64,000 nucleotides of DNA from Synanceia verrucosa (Eukaryota; Chordata; Actinopteri; Perciformes; Synanceiidae). Shown in pieces: positions 42,187 to 53,858 of this stretch. The notes beneath the pieces are model-generated. The model was not told the origin of the DNA and did no database searches. It saw nothing but the letters and a program-made list of their open reading frames with translations. The position numbers were made by a program, and so were the translations under genes. Position 1 is the stretch's first letter. Each line of letters opens with the position of its first letter. The stretch covers positions 31,357,220 to 31,421,219 of the forward strand of contig CM056551.1 of NCBI GenBank assembly GCA_029721515.1, given 5' to 3'.

Positions 42187-44025
42187 AAAACACTTAGTTT
42201 AAAGGATAAAAACACCCAGTTTAAGGAATAAAAACACTTAGTTTAAAGAATAAAAACACCTAGTTTAAGGAATAAAAACACTTAGTTTAAGGAATAAAAA
42301 CACTTAGTTTAAAGGATAAAAACACCCAGTTTAAAGAAAAACACCCAGTTAAAAGAATAAAAACACCCAGTTTAAGGAATAAAAACACCCAGATTAAGGA
42401 ATAAAAACACTTAGTTTAAAGAATAAAAACACTTAGTTTAAAGGATAAAAACACCCAGTTTAAAGAATAAAAACACTTAGTTTAAGGAATGAAAACACCC
42501 AGTTTAAGGAATAACAACACCCAGTTAAAGGAATGAAAGCACCCAGTTTAAGGAATAACAACACCCAGTTAAAGGAATGAAAGCACCCAGTTTAAGGAAT
42601 AACAACACCCAGTTAAAGGAATGAAAGCACCCAGTTTAAGGAATAACAACACCCAGTTAAAGGAATGAAAGCACCCAGTTTAAGGAATAAAAACTCTAAA
42701 CTCTTAGTTTAAGGAATAAAACACTTAGTTTAAAGAATAAAAACACCTAGTTTAAGGAATGAAAACACCCAGTTTAAGGAATAAAAACACCCAGTTTAAG
42801 GAATGAAAACACCCAGTTTAAGGAATGAAAGCACCCAGTTTAAGGAATGAAAGCACTTAGTTTAAGGAATGAAAACACCTAGTTTAAGGAATGAAAGCAC
42901 CTAGTTTAAGGAATGAAAGCACCCAGTTTAAGGAATGAAAGCACCCAGTTTAAGGAATGAAAGCACCCAGTTTAAGGAATGAAAGCACTTAGTTTAAGGA
43001 ATAAAAACACTTAGTTTAAAGAATAAAAACACCTAGTTTAAGGAATGAAAGCACCCAGTTTGAGGAATGAAAGCACTTAGTTTAAGGAATAAAAACACTT
43101 AGTTTAAAGAATAAAAACACCTAGTTTAAGGAATGAAAACACCCAGTTTGAGGAATGAAAGCACCCAGTTTGAGGAATGAAAGCACTTAGTTTAAGGAAT
43201 AAAAACACTTAGTTTAAAGAATAAAAACACCTAGTTTAAGGAATGAAAACACCCAGTTTGAGGAATGAAAGCACCCAGTTTGAGGAATGAAAGCACTTAG
43301 TTTAAGGAATAAAAACACTTAGTTTAAAGAATAAAAACACCTAGTTTAAGGAATGAAAGCACCCAGTTTGAGGAATGAAAGCACTTAGTTTAAGGAATAA
43401 AAACACTTAGTTTAAAGAATAAAAACACCTAGTTTAAGGAATGAAAGCACCCAGTTTAAGGAATGAAAGCACCCAGTTTAAGGAATGAAAGCACTTAGTT
43501 TAAAGAATAAAAACACCTAGTTTAAGGAATGAAAACACCCAGTTTGAGGAATGAAAGCACTTAGTTTAAGGAATAAAAACACTTAGTTTAAAGAATAAAA
43601 ACACCTAGTTTAAGGAATGAAAACACCCAGTTTGAGGAATGAAAGCACCCAGTTTGAGGAATGAAAGCACCCAGTTTGAGGAATGAAAGCACTTAGTTTA
43701 AGGAATAAAAACACTTAGTTTAAAGAATAAAAACACTTAGTTTAAAGAATAAAAACACCCAGTTTAAGGAATGAAAGCACCCAGTTTGAGGAATGAAAGC
43801 ACTTAGTTTAAGGAATAAAAACACTTAGTTTAAAGAATAAAAACACCTAGTTTAAGGAATGAAAACACCCAGTTTAAGGAATGAAAACACCCAGTTTGAG
43901 GAATGAAAGCACCCAGTTTAAGGAATGAAAGCACCCAGTTTAAGGAATGAAAGCACCCAGTTTAAGGAATGAAAGCACCCAGTTTAAGGAATAAAAACAC
44001 CCAGTTTAAAGAATAAAAACAGACA
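42187..44025. repeat. 22-bp minisatellite array, right part
   Basis: About 83 units of the same repeat, with a different variant spectrum: GAATGAAAGCACCCAG, TTTGAGG and CACCTAG dominate, and a 4-unit AACAACACCCAGTTAAAGG block lies at 42500-42660. The right part is thus more homogenised for GAATGAAAG units than the left. Confidence 0.97.
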
Positions 44026-44287
44026 GACGGACAGAAGGACAGACTTACAGGTTGAGGGTGTGATTCATCGCTGACCTCTCACGGGGTTTGACAGCGCTAT
44101 CTACCGCTAGGTAGCGGTATGTAACTACCTTTAACCACCGCTATCCATCTTAAAGTACCGTTAACTACCTTTAACATCTATCCATCAACCAGCTGACCCG
44201 GGTCATAAAGCTTTAAATAGCGCACTATATGTTGGGAATAAACCCTGTATGACCCGGGTTTAAACACAGAAAACAAAGCTGTCTTAC

Positions 44288-44465
44288 ATCCTCTGATCCG
44301 GTTTGTGTCCTCTTGTCCTCGTCTACTTTCCACTTCCTCTGTCCTCCTTGTCTCTTGTCTCTTGTCCTCCTGTCCTCTTGTACTCCTTTCCTTGTCTCTT
44401 GTCCGTTTTCGTGGCGCTAAACTTCAAACTTCGACCGTCGCCATTTTTCACCTTTCCCGCGAATC
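44288..44465 (-). promoter_or_regulatory. phf19: phf19 leader exon and core promoter candidate
   Basis: A donor GGAT|GTAAGA ends a noncoding leader at 44288. Upstream in the transcript sense lies AAAAATGGCGACGG (YY1-like, around 44434-44447). Next to it is TTTCCCGCGAA (44453-44463), a textbook E2F site, expected for a proliferation-linked PRC2 gene. The YY1-like site contains an ATG that opens a six-codon uORF ending TGA. The region is TATA-less. The neighbouring 44040-44280 stretch holds TACCGCTA-type short repeats only. Confidence 0.55.
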
Positions 44466-44748
44466 ATAGGAGGTTTTCCCTTATTTACATAAATACCGTC
44501 ATCATCAACGTCATCGCGTCTCCGCCAGGAAACGGCAGTGTGTCACATGCAGAACTCCTTTCACTTTTTGACACATTTTAGCTGACTGTGACAGAAGCTC
44601 AAAATATCCTGAAATCAACCTTAAATGTAATTTCTTTTTATAAAATACTAATGTCTTTTTTATTCAGTTAAACATGTGTCCCATTGAACAAGAATGAGTT
44701 AAAATATTAATAGTGCTTTATTGATTACTTAATTTAAACTGCACAAAG

Positions 44749-44754
44749 GATTTA
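44749..44754 (-). terminator. fibcd1: Putative fibcd1 poly(A) signal
   Basis: AATAAA on minus (TTTATT), with a second TTTATT overlap a few bases on. About 375 bp after the fibcd1 stop codon, so a plausible short 3' UTR. Confidence 0.5.
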
Positions 44755-44936
44755 TTCTTTTATTTTTCACTTTAAGCAGTTTAATAAAAACGAGCCCAGA
44801 TGTCAGAAAGTCTTTAATGAACCATCGGATCTACAGTCGAAGAACACAAGAACAAGCAGCAGCAGAGAAAGACACATTTCTTTAAGACAAGAAAGAATAA
44901 TTAAGTAACATTTTATACAACATACAGCTTCAGAAT

Positions 44937-45127
44937 CAGAGGATTAGATTTGGGATCAGGATCAGATTCAGGAACAGGATCAGAAGATCAGGATCAGAAG
45001 GTCAGAGGATCAGATTCAGGATTAGGCTGTAGATCAGGATCATGTTCAGGATCAGAGGATCTGGAGGTCAGGAGATCAGGATCAAAGGTCAGGTTCAGAT
45101 GATCAGAGGATCAGGATCAGAAGATCA
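44937..45127. repeat. GGATCAGATTCAG simple repeat
   Basis: Imperfect units of 6-12 bp (GATCAGGATCAGA, TTCAGGA), in the fibcd1 3' UTR right up to its stop codon. Confidence 0.85.
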
Positions 45128-48100
45128 GGTCTGCGGTCCTGAACTGGGTCGTGTCTTCATCTCTGTGAACCTCAGAGAGTACTGCCAGCCCGTCCAGCTG
45201 GACCACTCCACACCGTCTGCGTAGGAGGCGTGACCTCCTCTCAAGTACTGCCCATTCAGGTTGGAGGTGTGGCAGTTTCGGTACCACCACGCCCCCTGGT
45301 AATATGCTGCACAGTTGTTCTCTGACTGGTCCTGGTCCCGATCTTTGGTGGTGAACTGCATCCCAGAGTGCTTCAGGAGGGAGTCCCCTGCAGGACAGAA
45401 GAGTACCTTACCTTACTCTCCTATGTAGTACTGCATAGGACTGCACAGTATTAGTCAGTAGTACTGGTGTTCCTACCAGCAGTCCCTGAGTACTGGTCCA
45501 CGGTCAGCGGGTAGCCGTCCTCTTCAGGGTTCACAGAGTCTCGACCAACAGAGAAATCGCCGTAATGTGCGAAAGCTGTGGCGTTATCGAAGTCCGCCAT
45601 GTCGATCCGTAACTCATGACCACCAGACCTGGTGAGGGAGTAGATCCTCTGGAGACCTGAGGGACAGACAGGGTTTTAGTCCCTATGGGGACCAGGTGAT
45701 CTGTCCAAGGTTTTAGTCCCTATGGGGACCAAGTGGTCTTACCTAGCCAGTGCTCTCCTGTAGTTTTTCCAAACCCATCTCGGTACGCCTGCCAGTCCCT
45801 GAAGAAGTTGACGGAGCCGTCCTCCCTCCTCTGGATCACCTGAACCAGAAACTAAAGCTGCTCACCAACCAAATATCACCATTCGATTCTCCTTTCAATA
45901 CATAGAAAAACCAATTCAAAAAGAATTAGAGTACATTTTACAATTTTTTTTGATTATTTTCATGTCCATTCGAACATGTGCTTCAAGTCACCTCACAAAC
46001 GAAAAAAAAACCCTGGCACCATAAAATATTTGTGTAAATGGAGTACAAAAATAAAAAAGTGACTCAGTAAAGTGTTGTATTTCTTGGGATATCACATGTT
46101 TTTGACCATTAACTTGTTGAACCTATAACTTCTGCCTGGATGATTTCGGTCCCTTCAGTTGTTGTTGTCCCTTGTTGTCGTTTGGTCGAGTTCTGCTTCT
46201 GTCAGCATGAATCACACTGATGTGTTGCTCACAGCGCCCCCACTGGTCAGAAGCTCGAATTGGTTCAGCAGATTCTCTGGATCCATGTTGAATTAGGTAA
46301 TAAAACATTACAATGCATCAACCAGCAGCGTGAGCTTAAACCAGCTGAAAAAATAACTGGAAAAGCCTCCCGATGCTTTCCACCATCTTCAGTTGGCACT
46401 GATGATGTCCAGAACATCCTAAACCTACCCCCCCATGCTCTTAACAATGTGTCATTGTTTATAGCAATGACAAAAAACTGAACTGACTCCTGACCTAACC
46501 CCTGACCTCTGACTGTGTGTCACTCACCGTCCAGCCTCCTCCATCAGTGGTCATGTCACAGTAAACCATGAAGCCGTCAAGGTCGTGGGTTGGAAACACA
46601 GAATAAACTCCATCCTGAGAAACACCAGACGCCATGACATCACTGCAGTCTCTGGGTCTGACAGCTGAGGGGATTAAAGAGTAGTCACATGTAGTACCAG
46701 GGATTAAAGAGTATTAACATGTAGTACCAGGGATTAAAGAGTATTAACATGTAGTACCAGGGATTAAAGAGTAGTCACATGTAGTACCAGGGATTAAAGA
46801 GTATTAACACGTAGTACCAGGGATTAAAGAGTATTAACACGTAGTACCAGGGATTGAAGAGTATTAACATGTAGTACCAGGGATTAAAGAGTATTAACAT
46901 GTAGTACCAGGGATTAAAGAGTATTCACATGTAGTACCAGGGATTAAAGAGTATTAACATGTAGTACCAGGGATTAAAGAGTACTCACATGTAGTACCAG
47001 GGATTAAAGAGTATTAACACGTAGTACCAGGGATTAAAGAGTATTAACACGTAGTACCAGGGATTAAAGAGTATTAACATGTAGTACCAGGGATTAAAGA
47101 GTACTCACATGTAGTACCAGGGATTAAAGAGTATTAACACGTAGTACCAGGGATTAAAGAGTATTAACATGTAGTACCAGGGATTAAAGAGTACTCACAT
47201 GTAGTACCAGGGATTAAAGAGTATTAACACGTAGTACCAGGGATTAAAGAGTATTAACATGTAGTACCAGGGATTAAAGAGTATTAACATGTAGTACCAG
47301 GGATTAAAGAGTAGTCACATGTAGTACCAGGGATTAAAGAGTATTAACATGTAGTACCAGGGATTAAAGAGTACTCACATGTAGTACCAGGGATTAAAGA
47401 GTATTAACATGTAGTACCAGGGATTAAAGAGTATTAACATGTAGTACCAGGGATTAAAGAGTAGTCACATGTAGTACCAGGGATTAAAGAGTATTAACAT
47501 GTAGTACCAGGGATTAAAGAGTACTCACATGTAGTACCAGGGATTAAAGAGTATTAACATGTAGTACCAGGGATTAAAGAGTACTCACATGTAGTACCAG
47601 GGATTAAAGAGTATTAACACGTAGTACCAGGGATTAAAGAGTATTAACATGTAGTACCAGGGATTAAAGAGTATTAACATGTAGTACCAGGGATTAAAGA
47701 GTACTCACATGTAGTACCAGGGATTAAAGAGTATTAACATGTAGTACCAGGGATTAAAGAGTATTAACATGTAGTACCAGGGATTAAAGAGTATTAACAT
47801 GTAGTACCAGGGATTAAAGAGTACTCACATGTAGTACTAGGGATTAAAGAGTATTAACATGTAGTACCAGGGATTAAAGAGTACTCACATGTAGTACCAG
47901 GGATTAAAGAGTAGTAATAGCATGTATCAGAAAGTTCTACAGTAGTACATGAACACGCAGTACTCCAGCAGTACATTAACATGCAGTACTACAGTGGTAG
48001 ATAAACACACAGTACCCAGGCAGTACTAGTACTCCCACCTCGTCTCTGCAGGTCATTCTGGAGTCTCCTCAGACTCTCTGTCTCCCTCTGCAGGCTGAGC

Positions 48101-51100
48101 AGAGAATCACTGAAACCTGCTGCCAGCTTCAACACACCTGACTCACTGTCAGACAACACCTGGACAGGTGAGAGGGAGAGACACTTCAGTCAGTGTGTTT
48201 TACTTTCAGTATCATCTCATTTCTGTTTTGATTACTATGAATATATGTACTGTGTTTTAATCTGTTAATTTCTAATCTAATTGAATTTTGTTTCACTTTA
48301 TTGTCACTTCTTCTCTTTTTCAATTTATTGGATGTCATTATTGGCCTTTTATGTTTTATTTTGACACATATTAATTTCCATTAGTAATATTTTTCATATT
48401 GTTATATTTCTTTTTATTCATAATAACCTGTATGATGCGGCTCTGCTCGCTCTGCAGTGCGTCCAGACGCTGGTCCAGAACACCTTGACCTCTTTTCAGC
48501 GAATCGGCTTCCAGCCTCAGGTTATGGGTGTGGCCTGACAACACCTTCAGCTCCTCAGACAATTTTTGATCCAATCCTGTGTCCTGCCAGTCACCTTCGT
48601 TGTGATTGGACAGCGCTCGCAGCAGAGAGGACTGTAGCACCTCCCAGCGCAGGAAGTTCTCGCTGTAGTCTGGACAGTTCGGGTCCAGGAAGATGCTGAT
48701 TGGCTCTCCATCTGTAACCTTGGAGACGGACACCAGGGCGCCAGAATCTTTGAGATTGGTAGATATCACAGGTGAGGAGGAAGAGGGGACTCCACCACGC
48801 CTGTTACCATGACAACAGAGAGAGAGAGAGATCAGCAGACAGGCAGGCAGACAGACAGACAGACAGACAGACAGACAGGTGTGTTTACCTGCTGAAGAAG
48901 GGCAGAGGGTACTGATTCAGGTGCAGGATGATGGCCGTTGCTATGACAACAACTGCTGTGACGACCAGCATGACAGTGGACCATAACAGGAAGCTGCAGC
49001 ATCTCTGAGCGCACACACAAATGATGACATGAGCATGCTAACCAGATAGCATGCTAACCAGCTAGCCCCAGCAAATGTTCTGTCTTGTATCACTTTTTCC
49101 TCTAATTGTGACAGTGAGTCCAGTCTGCCCTGTCTGTAACTCTGTCTGTCCTCTGTCTGTAACTCAGTCCGTCCTCAGTCTGTCCTCTGTCTGTAACTCA
49201 GTCCGTCCTCAGTCTGTCCTCTGTCTGTAACTCAGTCTGTCATCTGTCTGTAACTCAGTCCGTCCTCAGTCCATCCTCTATCTGTAACTCAGTCCGTCCT
49301 CAGTCTGTCCTCTGTCTGTAACTCAATCCGTCCTCAGTCTGTCCTCTGTCTGTAACTCAGTCCGTCCTCAGTCTGTAACTCTGTCTGTCCTCTGTCTGTA
49401 ACTCAGTCCGTCCTCAGTCTGTAACTCAGTCTGTCATCTGTCTGTAACTCAATCAGTCCTCAGTCCATCCTCTGTCTGTAACTCAGTCCGTCCTCAGTCC
49501 GTCCTCAGTCTGTCATCTGTCTGTAACTCAATCAGTCCTCAGTCCATCCTCTGTCTGTAACTCAGTCTGTCCTCAGTCCGTCCTCAGTCTGTAACTCTGT
49601 CTGTCCTCAGTCTGTCCTCTGTCTGTAACTCACTCCGTCCTCAGTCTGTCCTCTGTCTCTAACTCAGTCCGTCCTCAGTCCATCCTCTGACTGTAACTCA
49701 GTCCGTCCTCAGTCCATCCTCTGACTGTAACTCAGTCCGTCCTCAGTCCATCCTCAGTCTGTAACTCAGTCCGTCCTCAGTCTGTCCTCTGTCTGAATCT
49801 CAGTCCATCCTCTGTCTGTATCTCAGTCCGTCCTCTGTCTGTAACTCAGTCCGTCCTCAGTCCATCCTCTGACTGTAACTCAGTCCGTCCTCAGTCCATC
49901 CTCAGTCTGTAACTCAGTCCGTCCTCAGTCTGTCCTCTGTCTGAATCTCAGTCCATCCTCTGTCTGTATCTCAGTCTGTCCTCTGTCTCTAACTCAGTCC
50001 GTCCTCAGTCCATCCTCTGACTGTAACTCAGTCCGTCCTCAGTCCATCCTCTGACTGTAACTCAGTCCGTCCTCAGTCCATCCTCTGTCTGTATCTCAGT
50101 CCGTCCTCTGTCTGTAACTCAGTCCGTCCTCTGTCTGTAACTCAGTCCGTCCTCTGTCTGTAACTCAGTCCGTCCTCTGTCTGTCCTCTGTCTGTCCTCT
50201 GTCTGTAACTCAGTCTGTCCTGTCTTTCTTCTGTCTGTAACTCAGTCTGTCCTCAGTCTTTCCTCTGTCTGTAACTCAGTCCGTCCTCAGTCTGTCCTCA
50301 GTCTTTCCTCTGTCTGTAACTCAGTCCGTCCTTAGTCTGTCCTCTGTCTGTATCTCAGTCCGTCCTCTGTCTGTAACTCAGTCCGTCCTCTGTCTGTCCT
50401 CTGTCTGTATCTCAGTCCGTCCTCTGTCTGTAACTCAGTCCGTCCTCTGTCTGTCCTCTGTCTGTAACTCAGTCCGTCCTCAGTCCATCCTCTGACTGTA
50501 ACTCAGTCCGTCCTCAGTCCATCCTCTGTCTGTATCTCAGTCCGTCCTCTGTCTGTAACTCAGTCCGTCCTCTGTCTGTAACTCAGTCCGTCCTCTGTCT
50601 GTCCTCTGTCTGTAACTCAGTCTGTCCTCTGTCTGTCCTCTGTCTGTAACTCAGTCTGTCCTGTCTTTCTTCTGTCTGTAACTCAGTCTGTCCTCAGTCT
50701 TTCCTCTGTCTGTAACTCAGTCCGTCCTCAGTCTGTCCTCAGTCTTTCCTCTGTCTGTAACTCAGTCCGTCCTTAGTCTGTCCTCTGTCTGTAACTCATC
50801 CAGAGGATCCACTTTGTATATTTTTAACCCGTTGGGTCTGTCGTTAGCAGCTCGGACCTGCTGTTAGCAGTTAGCTGAGCTGAGTGATGCTGTGTCTTGT
50901 GCAGAGTGTAATCTGAAGAACCTCAGTGAAGATGACAGCTGCTGCAGATTAGAGACACTTTGATCTGACAGTTTAACTCAGATTAACAGGGCTTAACTCT
51001 CTGCAGGTCTGTTGCTGTCTGTTTGACAGCTAACAGGCTAACAGCTAGCACGGTGTACCTTGTGTCTGTTTGGTCGCTTGCTGTCCAGTTCTGAGCTGCT

Positions 51101-51136
51101 GTTGTTCATCATGGTCCAGCTCTCATTCAGCATCAT
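45125..51136 (-). CDS. fibcd1: Fibrinogen C domain-containing protein 1
   Basis: Eight coding exons: 51136-51059, 49004-48889, 48800-48428, 48159-48039, 46664-46528, 45839-45743, 45656-45477, 45387-45125. Sum 1,365 bp (454 aa; human is 461). Type II membrane protein: short cytosolic tail (MMLNESWTMMNNSSS), one membrane segment (FLLWSTVMLVVTAVVV...), a heptad-rich stalk (LDQRLDALQSEQSRIIQ) and the fibrinogen-related domain (RPRDCSDVM, YCDMTTDGGGWT, NFFRDWQAYRDGFG, GEHWLGLQ). Calcium loop residues DRDQD, the ENNCAAYYQGAWWYRNCHTSNLNG cysteine pair and the S1 acetyl-binding surface are retained. The protein binds chitin and acetylated ligands and acts in endocytic uptake. Start chosen because it matches the human N-terminus in place. 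Complete and apparently functional. Confidence 0.96.
46671..47925. repeat. 30-bp minisatellite abutting a fibcd1 exon
   Basis: About 42 very similar units of GGATTAAAGAGTATTAACAT plus GTAGTACCAG, with variants TAGTCACAT, TACTCACAT and TAACACG. Units are exactly 30 bp with almost no length change, so homogenisation is recent. Starts 5 bp from the acceptor AG of exon 46664-46528. The following 47926-48030 has more AGTACTAC-type fragments. Confidence 0.98.
48838..48879. repeat. GACA microsatellite
   Basis: (GACA)n with GGCAGGCA at the start, just after the donor of the fibcd1 membrane-segment exon. Confidence 0.9.
49119..50800. repeat. Minisatellite of CAGTCCGTCCTC/CTGTCTGTAACT units
   Basis: About 1.7 kb of compound units built from CAGTCYRTCCTC and TGTCTGTAACTCAGTC. 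Long blocks are repeated almost unchanged (for example around 49680-49800 and 49850-49970; around 50150-50330 and 50590-50780), so higher-order duplication occurred. Lies in the first fibcd1 intron. Confidence 0.95.
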
Positions 51137-51660
51137 TCTGAAACACAAACACACCTGAGCCAGGTGAGTTCACCTGCAGGACTCACGCAGGTTGTCCCTT
51201 TTTACTGACAGTCATCTGATCACTAAAAACTCCTCCAGATATATAGAAGCTTCTGGTGTATCTGGACCCATATAAACAGGATTAGGGGTTAGAACCTGTC
51301 CAGTGACCTGAAGAACCATAGAGTAGATCTCTCGAACGTTCCAAACCAACAGGACTAGTTAGATCATTCAGTCTTTTAGCAACAGTTTTATTCTGGTGTT
51401 TTTAAGTTGTAGAGTTTTTGGAGACAAACCAAGTATATCAAATGTTTAATGTTGAAGTCCAATTATTATTAACACTATATGTAGGTACACCACACACACA
51501 CATACAGTGTGTACTACTGCTACTACTACTGCTGCTGCAACCTTACTGATTTTACCTCGCTGTCTGCAGGCTCCAAAAGACGATAAAAAGAAATCGAACT
51601 TTCCTTCTTCTTTCTGATTAAACAAAGAGACCATCTGGGCGAGTGACAGACTCACCCTGC

Positions 51661-51698
<38 letters not shown>

Positions 51699-52600
51699 GA
51701 GGAGGAGCATTTGCTAAGAACTGTGGTAAAGGCTTTAGAAGATATGGCACCATGTAAAATCCTCCTCCTCCTCCAGTGTTTTTCTGAGGGGATGTTTGTC
51801 TAAAATCAGGTCCTCCAGACTCTGTGACCACACGGTCTACCCTGACGGAGGCTTTTCACTCAGACTCTGTGAAGTCAGTTTCTCTTTGTAGTCTTCAGTC
51901 TGCTCTCCCAGCCCTCACGAGGACATCTGGTTGTCTTCAGTAGTCCATGAGGAGAACCCTCTCTTTCCTGGAGAGTTTCTGGGCACAGAGCTCCAGGATG
52001 GATCCTCTGGACCCCCAGCAGAGAGCTGGCCACACCCCTCCACACCAGATCTGCTGGACCTGTAAGAAACGTCTGAACTGTAGCCTTAAGGTGGCAGACA
52101 ATTGCAGTGAGACAGAGAAATCACACCAGTATTGACCTTCAAAAAGCTGGACACATCCAAAACATCCAGAATTAGGTGGACATTGTCCTCCATGGACCTG
52201 TGGGGCACACAGTAGGTGTGGTCTGGTGGATGACCTGCTCCACAGCACCTCCTTCCCTCTCTGTCTCAGCACAGAAGTTTGTGATCAACATACAGTAGAG
52301 ACACAGTTTCTGATGTCCTGCAGGTTCCTCTTCTCTGGCAGCAGAACCTGCAGGACATCAACACTACAGGCTGTCCAGTGTCTGCTAGAAGTGCCCATCT
52401 GTCCTCTCCAGGCTGAAGAAGAAAGTGGACGGAGTGTCCATCTCCCTGATGGTCTGGATCCAGGACGTGACCAGTGCACCCAGTACTCTACTGTCCATCA
52501 GGTCGGCTCAAGCCATCTTTTTCACTATGAGGCTTTCCTGTGGACTCAGTTCATCAGTCTCCAGGTCCTTCATGGTTCTGGTGTGGGTGTGCTGCTGACA
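51137..52600. other. fibcd1 upstream region, no gene found
   Basis: Holds a GA microsatellite (51663-51697), an ACACACACAT tract (51490-51507) and otherwise low-similarity DNA. Several frames of 60-160 codons exist on both strands but show no family pattern, and some are probably LINE debris. No CpG-rich promoter or TATA box was clear for fibcd1. Confidence 0.5.
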
Positions 52601-53110
52601 CAGAAGCATCATCTGAGTCTCCACTGCATAAGACCGCTAAGATCAGGCCTCCTGTCTGAAAACACCCTAAAAATAAAAAGGACCCCTCCACAACGTCTCT
52701 CTAATGTTAAGACTGAATTAAAATGAATTTTAGGTGAAATGTTTCTGATAAAAAACATGACATGGACCAAAGAACGATCAGTGAAACCAGCAGGCACAAT
52801 ACTGCACATTTTAAAAATGGTAAATTGGTGTTTACAACAATAAATACAGTGCAGCGTGGTGGAGCAGATCCTCCAAACATCCACCCATGACAGTGGACCA
52901 GCTGCTTTAAACTGTCTGTGCTTGAAATCTCCACCCAAGAATAAAAAAGCTCCTTTCTTTCCTGACTGCTGCTAAAACACTCCTCACTGTCTCTTCTTTT
53001 CCTCCACAACACCTGCTGCTCATACTGGTCATCAGATCAGGAAGAAAGCAGGACTGTCCCAGTCCAGGTGTGATGGCCTTCTGGAGCCTCTCCTTCCTCA
53101 TCAGCCCTCA
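52600..53110 (-). mobile_element. Tx1-like LINE endonuclease/linker fragment
   Basis: The minus-strand frame gives GGDF near the start, then FTDRSLVHVMFFIRNI and HFNSVLTL, the end of the Tx1-type endonuclease (SDHCLV motif, here TDRSLV) and the linker that follows. The same stretch of the family is seen at 58664-58269 (FSDHCLISCSVFIKNI). Frameshifts present; inactive. Confidence 0.7.
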
Positions 53111-53858
53111 AAGGGCTGACCCTTCAGGAGGTCAAAGGTTATCTCCATCATGGCCACGACTATAGGCCTGCTGAGCTTCCAGGAGGTCTGTGTCTGGTCT
53201 CAGGGCAAAAGGCTGGCAGGCAGCAGAACACCTGAGAACTCACCTGTCAGGACTAAACCTCAGAAACAGAGATGATGTAAACAGAGGGTATTAATAGGGG
53301 CCGATAGAGTCCAGAGGTCTGAAAGACTCTGGAGTCCTGGACCGAGCCAGACCACTTTGAGGCAGGAGCTTTGGTGTGCTGGAGAAGAAGTAGGGCTGGA
53401 GCACTGACATCTAACAGCTGGTGTATCTCCCACAGCTGTTTCAATGAATGAATGTGACATCATCACAACAAATAACAACGTGATGTCATCACAACACATC
53501 CAGTGCGCTGACCTGCTGCCGTGGAGACACGAGTGTCTTTGATCTCTCCTTCTCTGAAGTTCTGTTGAAACTTTTACAAGTGAAGAAAATGGTTGAATTA
53601 GGACCAGCAGTGTGTCTACCAGGTGCCATAAATATGCAGTTAAATTCATTGTTATATCAATCAGCTAACAAAAAAAGAATCATTAGAGCAATTGATAAAT
53701 AAGTTGACAAATAACTTACTTTTATAATAACTTCTATTATAAAGAAGCATTTTATGGAGCTAATTTATTCCCTCATTCTGGGAAAGATGATCTGGTGCAG
53801 GCGGAGTTGTTTTTGTTTGGGTTTTTTTTTTTCTACTGCACTGAAGCACGCACGAGTC

